Shown one piece after another: positions 1 through 5,691 of a DNA stretch of 6,415 nucleotides. A program made the position numbers and the translations under genes. Source of the stretch: JAKCDU01 sp035551615 (GTDB taxonomy: Bacteria > Actinomycetota > Acidimicrobiia > Acidimicrobiales > Palsa-688); NCBI GenBank assembly GCA_035551615.1, contig DASZNC010000142.1, positions 1 to 6,415 of the forward strand, written 5' to 3'. Within the stretch, counting starts at the first letter, position 1, and each line of letters opens with the position of its first letter. Below the pieces are notes generated by a model that saw only the letters and a list, made by a program, of their open reading frames with translations, was not told the DNA's origin and made no database searches.

Positions 1-1001
1 ACGACGAGCTGGGCCGGATCAACCTGATCACCCCCGAAAAGGTCCGCCAGGGGGCACGGGAGGTGGGGGCCGGGATCAGCTTCTGCCTGAGCCTGCCACT
101 GGATTTCCCTGGTGGCACCGCCCTCAATCAGCGGCGCCACCCGCCGGTGATCTCCCCCACGGAGGACATGGATGGGGAGGCCGGGACCTTTTACAACGTC
201 CGTATGAGCGACATGAAGGACTGGGGCGACCCGAAGTACGTCGACGTCTGGGCCGACGATGTGGTGACCCTCTCGTTGCAGTATTCGACCCAGTGGGACT
301 CGCTCGCCCACGTCGGAGCCGAGTTCGATGCCGACGGCGACGGTGTCGATGAGGCGGTCTATTACAACGGCTACCGGGCCGGCACCGATCTGGTCGGGCC
401 GCAGCCCGACGCGAGGGGCGACGGCTCGGCCAGCCGGGCGTTCGCCCACCATCTGGGCCTCGAGCACATGGCGTTCCACGGCGTCCAGGGCCGGGGCGTG
501 CTGATCGATCTGGCCCACCACCTCGGTGACGATTGGAAGCCGGTGGACCTGTCCACACTGCGCCAGATCATGGCGGCCGACGGCGTGGTGGTCGAGCCCG
601 GCGACATCCTGCTGCTGCACACCGGCTTCGCCACCCGCATCCTCGAGTGGGACCGCCGGCCCGACCCCCGCCAGCTGTTCACGACCTGCTCCTACCTGGA
701 CGCCAAGGACGGCGCCCTTCTGGACTGGATCGCCGAGTCGGGGATTTCCGCGCTGGTCGCCGACAACTATGCGGTGGAGGGTCTGCTGGGCAAGGACCGG
801 GATCCGGCCCGCCACTCCTTCCTGCCCATCCATCATCTGTGCCTGTTCAAGTTGGGGGTCCCCCTCGGCGAGATGTGGTACCTGCACGAACTGGCCGGGT
901 GGCTCCGCCGGAACGGGCGCAGCCGGTTCCTGCTCACCGCTCCGCCGCTGCGCCTGCCCGGGATCGTCGGATCGCCGGTGACGCCTATCGCAACGGTGTA
1001 G
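1..1001 (+). CDS. Cyclase family protein (PF04199-type metal-dependent hydrolase), 5'-truncated by the window edge
   Basis: The reading frame is open from the first complete codon at position 3 to the TAG at 999-1001. The opening residues DELGRINLITPEKV are typical of the N-terminal part of this family, so the true start lies a little upstream and the GTG at 63 is internal. Family members (kynurenine formamidase relatives) are cytosolic metal-dependent hydrolases acting on amide, lactone or cyclic dione bonds. The metal site usually reads HxGTHxDxPxH. Here the segment STQWDSLAH (codons 285-311) keeps Asp and the last His but has Gln where His is usual, as I recall for one actinobacterial/fungal subgroup. 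Other family blocks visible are GRGVLIDLA (about 496), LLLHTGFATRI (about 610) and ALVADNYAVEG (about 751). An acidic DADGDGVDE loop follows the metal His. The substrate is unknown. The 3' end overlaps the convergent monooxygenase gene by 17 bp. Family assignment is firm; the specific reaction is not. Confidence 0.9.
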   Translation, partial: DELGRINLITPEKVRQGAREVGAGISFCLSLPLDFPGGTALNQRRHPPVISPTEDMDGEAGTFYNVRMSDMKDWGDPKYVDVWADDVVTLSLQYSTQWDSLAHVGAEFDADGDGVDEAVYYNGYRAGTDLVGPQPDARGDGSASRAFAHHLGLEHMAFHGVQGRGVLIDLAHHLGDDWKPVDLSTLRQIMAADGVVVEPGDILLLHTGFATRILEWDRRPDPRQLFTTCSYLDAKDGALLDWIAESGISALVADNYAVEGLLGKDRDPARHSFLPIHHLCLFKLGVPLGEMWYLHELAGWLRRNGRSRFLLTAPPLRLPGIVGSPVTPIATV

Positions 1002-2607
1002 CCCACCCGGCCGGCGTCAATTCGAACGCGTCGTAGTCGGCCGCCTTGGTGTCGGCGATCACCGACAACAGCTTGGGCCGGCCACCGGAGTTGATCAGGA
1101 AACTCTTGGCCTTACCGGGGATGTTGGTCCCGAAGTAGTAGCTGGACTCGCCGAACGACTGGCGGGCCACGCCCCGCCCGACCATGGCCGTCCACCGTTC
1201 CTCCGAGCGGGCCGAGACCTCTAGGACGGCGGCCCGGCGCGCCCTGGCGTGCACCAGGACGTCAGTGACAAAATCGACCTGGTCGCCGTTGTAGCGGGGG
1301 TTGTTCCCGGCGGCGGCATGGGGACCGCCCGGGAAGAACAGGTTCGGGAAGTGGCGGGTCTGCACCCCGAGGAACGTGCGGGGTCCGTCGGCCCAGTAGT
1401 CGTTGAGGGCCAACCCGTCCCGACCCCGGACGCCCATACGGGCCAACGCGCCGGTCCCGAAGTCGAATCCGGTGGCGAACACGATCACGTCGAATTCCCG
1501 GTGCCGGTCAGATGTCTCGATCCCGGTCGCGGTCATGCGCACGATCGGCGTCCGGCGCAGGTCGACCAGTTCGACGTTGGGCCGGTTGAAGGCCTCGAAG
1601 TAGCCGGTGACGAACGGAGGTCGCTTCTCGCCGAAGCGGTGATCGGTCGGGATCAGTCGATCGGCGGTGTCCGGGTCATCGACGATGGCCCGGATCTGCC
1701 CGGCCACGAACCGGCACCACTCGGCATTGGCGCCGGCGTCGAAGAGCAGGTCGGTGTAGTTGCTCGTCATCTTCATGAACCCGGGGCTGGCCCACATGTG
1801 CTCGAAGAAGCGGTGCCGGGCCTCCTCGGTGTCCTCCGAGGAGGTGCGGTCGTGGGCCGGATGCAGGAATCCGTGCACCGAGGTGTCCAGGATCCGGCGC
1901 ATCTGTTCGAAGTCGGCCCGTAGCGCCACCTGTTCGGCTTCGGTGATGCTTCGGTTGTTCAAAGGAGTGCACCAGTTGGCACTGCGCTGGAACACCGACA
2001 GATGCCCGACCTCACCGGCCAGCGCCGGCACCACCTGCACTCCGCTCGAGGAGGTGCCGAGCACCGCCACCCGCTTCCCGGCGACGTCCACCGGTTCGTC
2101 CGGCCAGAGGCCGGTGTGATGGGCCACGCCCCGGTAGTCCTCCCGGCCGGCGATATCGGGGATGTACGGGATCGACAGGACCCCGGTGGCGGCGACCAGG
2201 AAGCGGGCGGTGACGGTAGCGCCGTCGGCGGCGCCGACCCGCCAGGCGGACAGCTCACCGTCCCACACCGCCGAAGTCACGCGGGCACCGAACCGGATGT
2301 GCCGGCGCAGGTCGAATCGGTCGACCACGTGGTTCAGGTAGCGCTCCGTCTCCGGTTGGGCGGCGAAGTGTTCCTCCCATTCCCACTCGTCGAACAGTTC
2401 CCGCGAGAAGAGGTAGCCGTAGGTGTAGCTCTCCGAGTCGAAGCGGGCGCCCGGGTAGCGGTTCCAGTACCAGGTGCCACCGACACCGTCCCCGGCTTCC
2501 AGCAGAAGGGCGGTGAAGCCCTCCTGCAGGGCTCGGTACAGCTGGTAGATACCGGTGATGCCGGCGCCCACCACGAGGACCTCGACGTCGGGCCGGCCCT
2601 CGCTCAT
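985..2607 (-). CDS. Baeyer-Villiger monooxygenase / flavin-containing monooxygenase, CHMO-like
   Basis: An FAD- and NADPH-dependent enzyme expected to convert a ketone plus O2 into an ester or lactone in the cytosol. With the start at 2607 the protein has 540 residues, close to the 543 of Acinetobacter cyclohexanone monooxygenase as I remember it. Motifs: FAD GAGITG at 14-19; GGTWYWNRYPG at 43-53; BVMO fingerprint YRGVAHHTGLWP at 158-169, matching FxGxxxHxxxW(P) except Tyr for the first Phe; second dinucleotide motif GTSSSG at 184-189, with Ser for the usual middle Gly; KRP at 328-330, whose Arg aligns with the catalytic Arg of CHMO; ATGFD at 378-382; and a C-terminal FGTNIPGK block. The ATG at 2607 is chosen because it puts the FAD motif where family members have it. 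The ATG at 2664 (559 aa) is the main alternative. Neither has a good Shine-Dalgarno. Divergent from the dioxygenase operon, so co-regulation is likely. Substrate unknown. Confidence 0.93.
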   Translation of the reverse strand: MSEGRPDVEVLVVGAGITGIYQLYRALQEGFTALLLEAGDGVGGTWYWNRYPGARFDSESYTYGYLFSRELFDEWEWEEHFAAQPETERYLNHVVDRFDLRRHIRFGARVTSAVWDGELSAWRVGAADGATVTARFLVAATGVLSIPYIPDIAGREDYRGVAHHTGLWPDEPVDVAGKRVAVLGTSSSGVQVVPALAGEVGHLSVFQRSANWCTPLNNRSITEAEQVALRADFEQMRRILDTSVHGFLHPAHDRTSSEDTEEARHRFFEHMWASPGFMKMTSNYTDLLFDAGANAEWCRFVAGQIRAIVDDPDTADRLIPTDHRFGEKRPPFVTGYFEAFNRPNVELVDLRRTPIVRMTATGIETSDRHREFDVIVFATGFDFGTGALARMGVRGRDGLALNDYWADGPRTFLGVQTRHFPNLFFPGGPHAAAGNNPRYNGDQVDFVTDVLVHARARRAAVLEVSARSEERWTAMVGRGVARQSFGESSYYFGTNIPGKAKSFLINSGGRPKLLSVIADTKAADYDAFELTPAGWATPLR

Positions 2608-2668
2608 TTCTCTGGCTGGGCCCGGCTCATTGCTCAGCAGGCTCGTTTGACGACTGGTTCCCATCTTG

Positions 2669-2684
2669 TACCGACCGGTTAGTA
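2669..2684. promoter_or_regulatory. Candidate TetR-type operator in the divergent promoter
   Basis: TACCGACCGGTTAGTA is an imperfect palindrome: 12 of 16 positions match its reverse complement, around a central ACCGGT. It overlaps the -10 box of the monooxygenase gene and touches a TATAAA box facing the dioxygenase gene, where a repressor could block both. Palindromes built on ACCGGTCGGT-like halves are common for actinobacterial TetR-family regulators (family knowledge). No TetR gene is present in the window, so the regulator is inferred and unidentified. Confidence 0.5.
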
Positions 2685-2686
2685 TA
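2681..2686 (-). promoter_or_regulatory. -10 box (TATACT) of the monooxygenase promoter
   Basis: Read on the minus strand, TATACT matches the sigma-70-type TATAAT consensus at five of six positions. Only a weak -35 (CTGTCC, about 17 nt upstream) is visible. Transcription would start near 2674. That leaves about 10 nt before the ATG at 2664 and about 67 nt before the ATG at 2607. On the plus strand TATAAA at 2683-2688 could serve the dioxygenase operon, making the two promoters back-to-back and overlapping. Confidence 0.45.
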
Positions 2687-2707
2687 AAGGAGTTGAGATT
2701 ACGGGAC

Positions 2708-2713
2708 AGGGGG
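2708..2713 (+). promoter_or_regulatory. Ribosome binding site deciding the dioxygenase start
   Basis: AGGGGG lies 8 nt before the GTG at 2722 but runs into the in-frame GTG at 2713. The spacing therefore favours 2722 as the start. The resulting N-terminus, MAITTERLTPTVGA, also looks like a usual TauD-family beginning. Confidence 0.45.
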
Positions 2714-2721
2714 TGGGACGG

Positions 2722-3549
2722 GTGGCCATAACCACCGAGAGACTGACGCCGACCGTCGGTGCGCTCGTCGACGGGATCGACCGGGATCGCCTGGCCGACG
2801 ACGACCTCCTGCCGGAGTGGACGCTCGGCGCTCTGGAGGAACACGGAGCACTCATCTTCCGTGGCCTCCATCTCGACGACGCCGCCCAGGTCTCATTCAG
2901 CCGGCGGTTGGGCACGGTCGAGAAGTTGGGCCGGGGCGAGCATCCGGAGATATTCCGGGTCACGCTGAACCCGGAGCTCAACCCGGCCGCCGAGTACCTG
3001 AAGGGCACGTTCAACTGGCATATAGACGGCTGCACCGACGAGGTGCCGATCATGGCCACCATGCTCAGTGCCCACGCCGTGGCCGACGAGGGCGGCGAGA
3101 CGGAGTTCGCCAGCTCGTACCAGGCGTATGAGGATCTGACCGCCGATGAGAAGGAGAGGTTCGCCGATCTGCGGGTCGTGCACTCGGTCGGCGCCACTCT
3201 GCGCCAGCGCATCAAGGACCCGACGCCGGATCAGATCGCCATGTGGGCCAAGCTGCCCCGGCGTGAACAACCCCTCGTCTGGACCCACCGGTCGGGCCGT
3301 AAGTCACTCGTCCTCGGTGCCACCGCCGATCGGGTGATCGGCATGGACGAGTCCGATGGCCGGGACCTGTTGGACGGGCTGGTCGTACGAGCGACCAGCC
3401 CCGAACGGGTCTACCGTCACGAATGGCAGGTGGGCGACCTGGTGATCTGGGACAACCGGGGGGTACTGCACCGGGCCGCCCCGTACGACCCCAAGTCGCC
3501 CCGGGACATGCACCGTACGACCTTCGCCGGGGACGAACCCATCCAATGA
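2722..3549 (+). CDS. TauD/TfdA family Fe(II)/2-oxoglutarate-dependent dioxygenase
   Basis: A 275-residue cytosolic non-haem iron oxygenase expected to couple 2-oxoglutarate decarboxylation to hydroxylation, often cleaving C-S or C-O bonds in this family. The full iron site is present: His100 and Asp102 in WHID, and His250 in VLHRA. Arg265 in MHRTT would bind the 2-oxoglutarate carboxylate, and Thr127 in GGETEF is the second co-substrate contact. The His-Thr spacing (27) and His-Arg spacing (15) equal those of E. coli TauD as I remember them. Length is normal for the family. The start is GTG at 2722, with AGGGGG 8 nt upstream; GTG at 2713 would add three residues. It is the first gene of an operon with the CMD-family gene and is divergent from the monooxygenase. 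Family identity is near certain. The substrate (sulfonate, aryloxyalkanoate, alicyclic acid or other) cannot be told. Confidence 0.95.
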   Translation: MAITTERLTPTVGALVDGIDRDRLADDDLLPEWTLGALEEHGALIFRGLHLDDAAQVSFSRRLGTVEKLGRGEHPEIFRVTLNPELNPAAEYLKGTFNWHIDGCTDEVPIMATMLSAHAVADEGGETEFASSYQAYEDLTADEKERFADLRVVHSVGATLRQRIKDPTPDQIAMWAKLPRREQPLVWTHRSGRKSLVLGATADRVIGMDESDGRDLLDGLVVRATSPERVYRHEWQVGDLVIWDNRGVLHRAAPYDPKSPRDMHRTTFAGDEPIQ

Positions 3550-3573
3550 TTCGGATCAGGAGCGACGCCTGAG

Positions 3574-4155
3574 ATGGGGCGGATCGAGCCGATCGGCGTA
3601 CGCAGCTGGCCGCCGGAGATGCGGGCGGCCATGGCCGCCTACCGCACCCCCAACCCCCGTCACCCGTTCCCGGCCGAGGACCCCGACCGGCCCAAGGGTC
3701 TCAACGCCCTGGGCGTCCTGGCCCACCACCCGGCACTGGCCACCGCCTATCACCACCTGGTCGGCCATGCCCTGTTCGGCACCACCCTGACCCCGCGCCA
3801 GAGGGAACTGCTGGTGCTCCGCGTCGCCCACCGCCGGCAGGCGACCTACGAGTGGGCCCAGCACGTCTACCTGGCCGCCGAGGTCGGCATCTCCGCCGGG
3901 GAGGTGGATCTGGTCAAGTCCGCGGCACCGGCGGCCGCCGGCTGGTCAGCGGTGGAGGGCGCCCTCCTGCGCGCCGCCGACGAACTCCTCGACGACGCCC
4001 GCATCTCCGATCCGACGTGGGCCGACCTGTCAGCTGAGTTGGATGAGCAGCAGATCATGGACGCCGTGTTCACCGTCGGCGCCTACGACGTACTGGCCAT
4101 GGCCCTGCGCACCTTTGAGGTGCCGATCGACGACGATCTGGCGCCGTACGCCTAG
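3574..4155 (+). CDS. Carboxymuconolactone decarboxylase (CMD) family protein, cysteine-free
   Basis: A 193-residue all-helical protein of the CMD/AhpD fold. The diagnostic block is LTPRQRELLVLRVAHR at 72-87, followed by YEWAQH at 92-97 and EVGIS at 103-107. AhpD-type members carry a redox CxxC next to the His; here the site reads EWAQH and there is no cysteine anywhere in the protein. A peroxidase role is therefore excluded, and a decarboxylase, lyase or hydrolase-like role as in CMD proper is more likely. The ATG at 3574 has AGGAG at 3558-3562, 11 nt upstream. The gene begins 24 bp after the dioxygenase stop on the same strand, so the two are almost certainly co-transcribed and may act on consecutive intermediates. 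The N-terminal 65 residues (His/Pro-rich) resemble those of longer actinobacterial CMD proteins. Substrate unknown. Confidence 0.92.
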   Translation: MGRIEPIGVRSWPPEMRAAMAAYRTPNPRHPFPAEDPDRPKGLNALGVLAHHPALATAYHHLVGHALFGTTLTPRQRELLVLRVAHRRQATYEWAQHVYLAAEVGISAGEVDLVKSAAPAAAGWSAVEGALLRAADELLDDARISDPTWADLSAELDEQQIMDAVFTVGAYDVLAMALRTFEVPIDDDLAPYA

Positions 4156-4165
4156 ATATCCGGCC

Positions 4166-4217
4166 GCTGGCTGACCGGCGGCGCCACGTTCTGCACCCGT
4201 AGGCGCGGTCAGCCGGC
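4166..4217. terminator. Bidirectional stem-loop between convergent genes
   Basis: The 12-nt arms GCTGGCTGACCG (4166-4177) and CGGTCAGCCGGC (4206-4217) are inverted repeats with one G-T position. Inner GCGCC (4181-4185) and GGCG (4202-4205) can extend the stem past a small bulge. It sits between the CMD stop (4155) and the SDR stop (4218), where both transcripts need to end. There is no T-tract on either side, so it would be a U-less hairpin of the kind seen in high-GC bacteria. Function is inferred from structure and position. Confidence 0.6.
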
Positions 4218-4988
4218 TCAGGTGTTGCGGCCGCCGTTGACGCCGATGATCTGGCCGGTGATGTAACCGCTCTCCTCCCGGCAGAGGAACGAGCAGGTGG
4301 CGGCGATGTCCTCCGGATAGCCGGCCCGGCGGACCGGGGTACCCGACACCGCCCCCTCCATCCCGGCCGGACCGAACTCGCCACGGGCCACCGACTCCTG
4401 CAGCATCGGCGTATCGATCAGGCCCGGGGTGATGGCGTTGACCGTCACCCCCTTGGGACCGAACTCGAGGGCCAGGCACTTGGTCAACCCGTTGAGCCCC
4501 GACTTGGACGACACGTACTGGCTCATCAGCGCCTGACCACCATGGGTACTGGACGATGAGATGTTGACGATGCGGCCCCAGCCCCCCTCGATCATCCCGG
4601 GCAGGAGGGCCTGGCACAGGTGCACCACGCCGGTCAGGTTGACCCGCAGGGTCCGCTCCCACAGATCGGGGCTCATCTTCAAGAAGCGGGTCATCACCGC
4701 GCCCATACCGGCACTGTTCACCAGGATGGCGGGTGGGCCCAGTCGGCTCTGCACCTCGCCCACTGCCGTCCTGATCTGATCGGAGTTGCCGACATCGACC
4801 GCCACCCCGATCGCCCGGCCGGCGCCTGAGGAGCTGATCTCGTCGGCTGCGCTCCTGGCCGCGTCGCCGTTCAGGTCGAGTACGGCGACAGCATGGCCGT
4901 CGGCCGCCAGGCGCCGGCTGATACCGAGCCCGATACCCGACGCACCGCCGGTGACGATGGCCACCCGCTCGACATCCTGATCCCTCAC
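4218..4988 (-). CDS. Short-chain dehydrogenase/reductase (SDR), classical FabG-like type
   Basis: A 256-residue NAD(P)-dependent oxidoreductase expected to interconvert a secondary alcohol and a ketone, or a 3-hydroxyacyl and 3-oxoacyl group. Classical SDR marks: TGGASGIG at 13-20; Asp38 at the end of the second beta strand, which favours NAD(H) over NADP(H); DV at 65-66; NSAG at 91-94 in place of the usual NNAG; Asn117; Ser144-146; catalytic Tyr158 and Lys162 (YVSSK); PGLIDTPM at 188-195; and a C-terminal NGG. The start is GTG at 4988, preceded on the minus strand by AGAGGA with a 6-nt spacer. GTG at 4964 is a weaker alternative. It is convergent with the CMD gene across the stem-loop and divergent from the VOC gene. 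It is a plausible supplier of ketone to the monooxygenase, though that link is only inferred from proximity. Confidence 0.95.
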   Translation of the reverse strand: MRDQDVERVAIVTGGASGIGLGISRRLAADGHAVAVLDLNGDAARSAADEISSSGAGRAIGVAVDVGNSDQIRTAVGEVQSRLGPPAILVNSAGMGAVMTRFLKMSPDLWERTLRVNLTGVVHLCQALLPGMIEGGWGRIVNISSSSTHGGQALMSQYVSSKSGLNGLTKCLALEFGPKGVTVNAITPGLIDTPMLQESVARGEFGPAGMEGAVSGTPVRRAGYPEDIAATCSFLCREESGYITGQIIGVNGGRNT

Positions 4989-5040
4989 GTCGCTTCCTCT
5001 TCCCTCGCCCGGCTGCTGCAGTTTCTGTACGGTCGGTTCC

Positions 5041-5064
5041 CTGACGGAAGAGTAGAGGCGTCAG
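5041..5064. promoter_or_regulatory. Inverted repeat CTGACG-N12-CGTCAG between divergent SDR and VOC genes
   Basis: Perfect 6-bp arms at 5041-5046 and 5059-5064 lie in the 148-bp divergent spacer, about 55 nt upstream of the SDR start and 75 nt upstream of the VOC start. The form and place fit a dimeric regulator site. Short arms like these also arise by chance in GC-rich DNA. No regulator can be named. Confidence 0.3.
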
Positions 5065-5124
5065 CCGGTGGCCGTGACGGACGGGGTCGAACCGTCTGCC
5101 GCCGAGCGGAGCGGACATCTTCCC

Positions 5125-5130
5125 TACATT
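5125..5130 (+). promoter_or_regulatory. -10 box (TACATT) for a leaderless VOC transcript
   Basis: TACATT fits the actinobacterial TANNNT -10 pattern and ends exactly 6 nt before the ATG at 5137, the distance at which transcription would begin on the A of the start codon. No Shine-Dalgarno precedes that ATG. No convincing -35 is seen. Confidence 0.55.
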
Positions 5131-5136
5131 GGGCAG

Positions 5137-5577
5137 ATGGCCGTTCAGCGGATGGACAATGTCGGCATCGTCGTCGAGGACCTCAGCGCGACCATCGCCT
5201 TCTTCGGCGAACTGGGCCTGGAACTCGAGGGGCAGACCACGATCGACGGAGAATGGGCCGGCCGGGTCACGGGCATTGCCGGTATGCGGGTGGAGACGGC
5301 CATGATGCGCACCCCGGACGGGCACGGCCGCCTCGAACTGTCCCGCTTCGTGACCCCACAACCGGTCGCCGATCACCGCAACTCCCCCGTCAACAGTCTC
5401 GGCTACCTACGCGTGATGTTCGCCGTGGACGACATCGACGACACGCTCACCCGCCTCCAACCGCACGGAGCGGAGCTGGTCAGCACCGAAGTGGTGCAGT
5501 ACGAAGACTCCTATCGCCTCTGCTACATCCGCGGACCCGGGGGACTCCTGATCGGGCTGGCCCAGGAACTCAGGTGA
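5137..5577 (+). CDS. VOC family protein (glyoxalase / bleomycin-resistance / dioxygenase fold)
   Basis: A 146-residue protein made of the two paired beta-alpha-beta-beta-beta modules of the vicinal oxygen chelate fold. The first is MDNVGIVVEDL to RLELSRF (6-71) and the second is YLRVMFAVDDI to GGLLIGLAQEL (90-145). Members use a divalent metal for isomerisation, lyase or dioxygenase chemistry, or just bind ligands. The usual first metal His (as in MDHVGI) is Asn8 here. Glu67 in the RLEL strand remains a candidate ligand, and Arg92 stands near where a second His is common, so a classical glyoxalase I site is not complete. The frame is open back to a GTG at 5068, but ATG 5137 is preferred because family homology begins there and a -10 box lies 6 nt upstream. 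Divergent from the SDR gene. Specific function unknown. Confidence 0.9.
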   Translation: MAVQRMDNVGIVVEDLSATIAFFGELGLELEGQTTIDGEWAGRVTGIAGMRVETAMMRTPDGHGRLELSRFVTPQPVADHRNSPVNSLGYLRVMFAVDDIDDTLTRLQPHGAELVSTEVVQYEDSYRLCYIRGPGGLLIGLAQELR

Positions 5578-5603
5578 GCCGGCCCGCGGGCGCATGATCA
5601 GAG

Positions 5604-5619
5604 TCGCCCTCGAGGGCGA
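5604..5619. terminator. Perfect 16-bp palindrome in a convergent spacer, possible short terminator hairpin
   Basis: TCGCCCTCGAGGGCGA equals its own reverse complement. As RNA it would form a 6-bp GC-rich stem with a TCGA tetraloop on either strand. It lies 27 nt past the VOC stop and about 73 nt past the stop of the convergent Clp-N gene. Position favours termination. The absence of a T-tract and the short stem leave open a protein-binding site instead. Confidence 0.4.
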
Positions 5620-5691
5620 TGTCCCCGTGTCCACCGGCATCCCGGCGGATCGTCTGTCCATCGCCGGCTGAGGAAGCTCCTGCGTCGGTGG

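Noticed and set aside
1007..1020. Search for a terminator hairpin between the cyclase and monooxygenase genes (CCGGCCGG)
   Set aside because: It lies within monooxygenase codons and is too short to form a credible terminator.
2002..2682. 226-codon plus-strand open frame opposite the monooxygenase gene
   Set aside because: Antisense to a well-supported coding region, with no recognisable domain. It reflects GC-rich codon structure.
2608..2871. N-terminal extension of the monooxygenase frame up to an ATG at 2871
   Set aside because: It would run through the divergent promoter and antisense to the start of the dioxygenase gene, and the added residues do not look like any BVMO N-terminus.
5068..5136. 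Upstream GTG start for the VOC gene
   Set aside because: The 23 extra residues have no family similarity and would include the -10 box. The ATG at 5137 is better supported.
4030..5376. Long open minus-strand frame of 448 codons
   Set aside because: It is the out-of-frame shadow of the SDR gene and its flanks, with Arg/Gly/Pro-rich low-complexity translation typical of GC-rich alternate frames.
5582..5591. 10-bp palindrome GCCCGCGGGC after the VOC stop
   Set aside because: Short and all G/C, expected often in DNA of this composition; no hairpin loop of useful size.
5594..5671. 25-codon plus-strand open frame starting MIRVALEGD in the VOC/Clp-N spacer
   Set aside because: No ribosome binding site at proper distance, and the 16-bp palindrome lies inside it. 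There is not enough evidence to call a gene.
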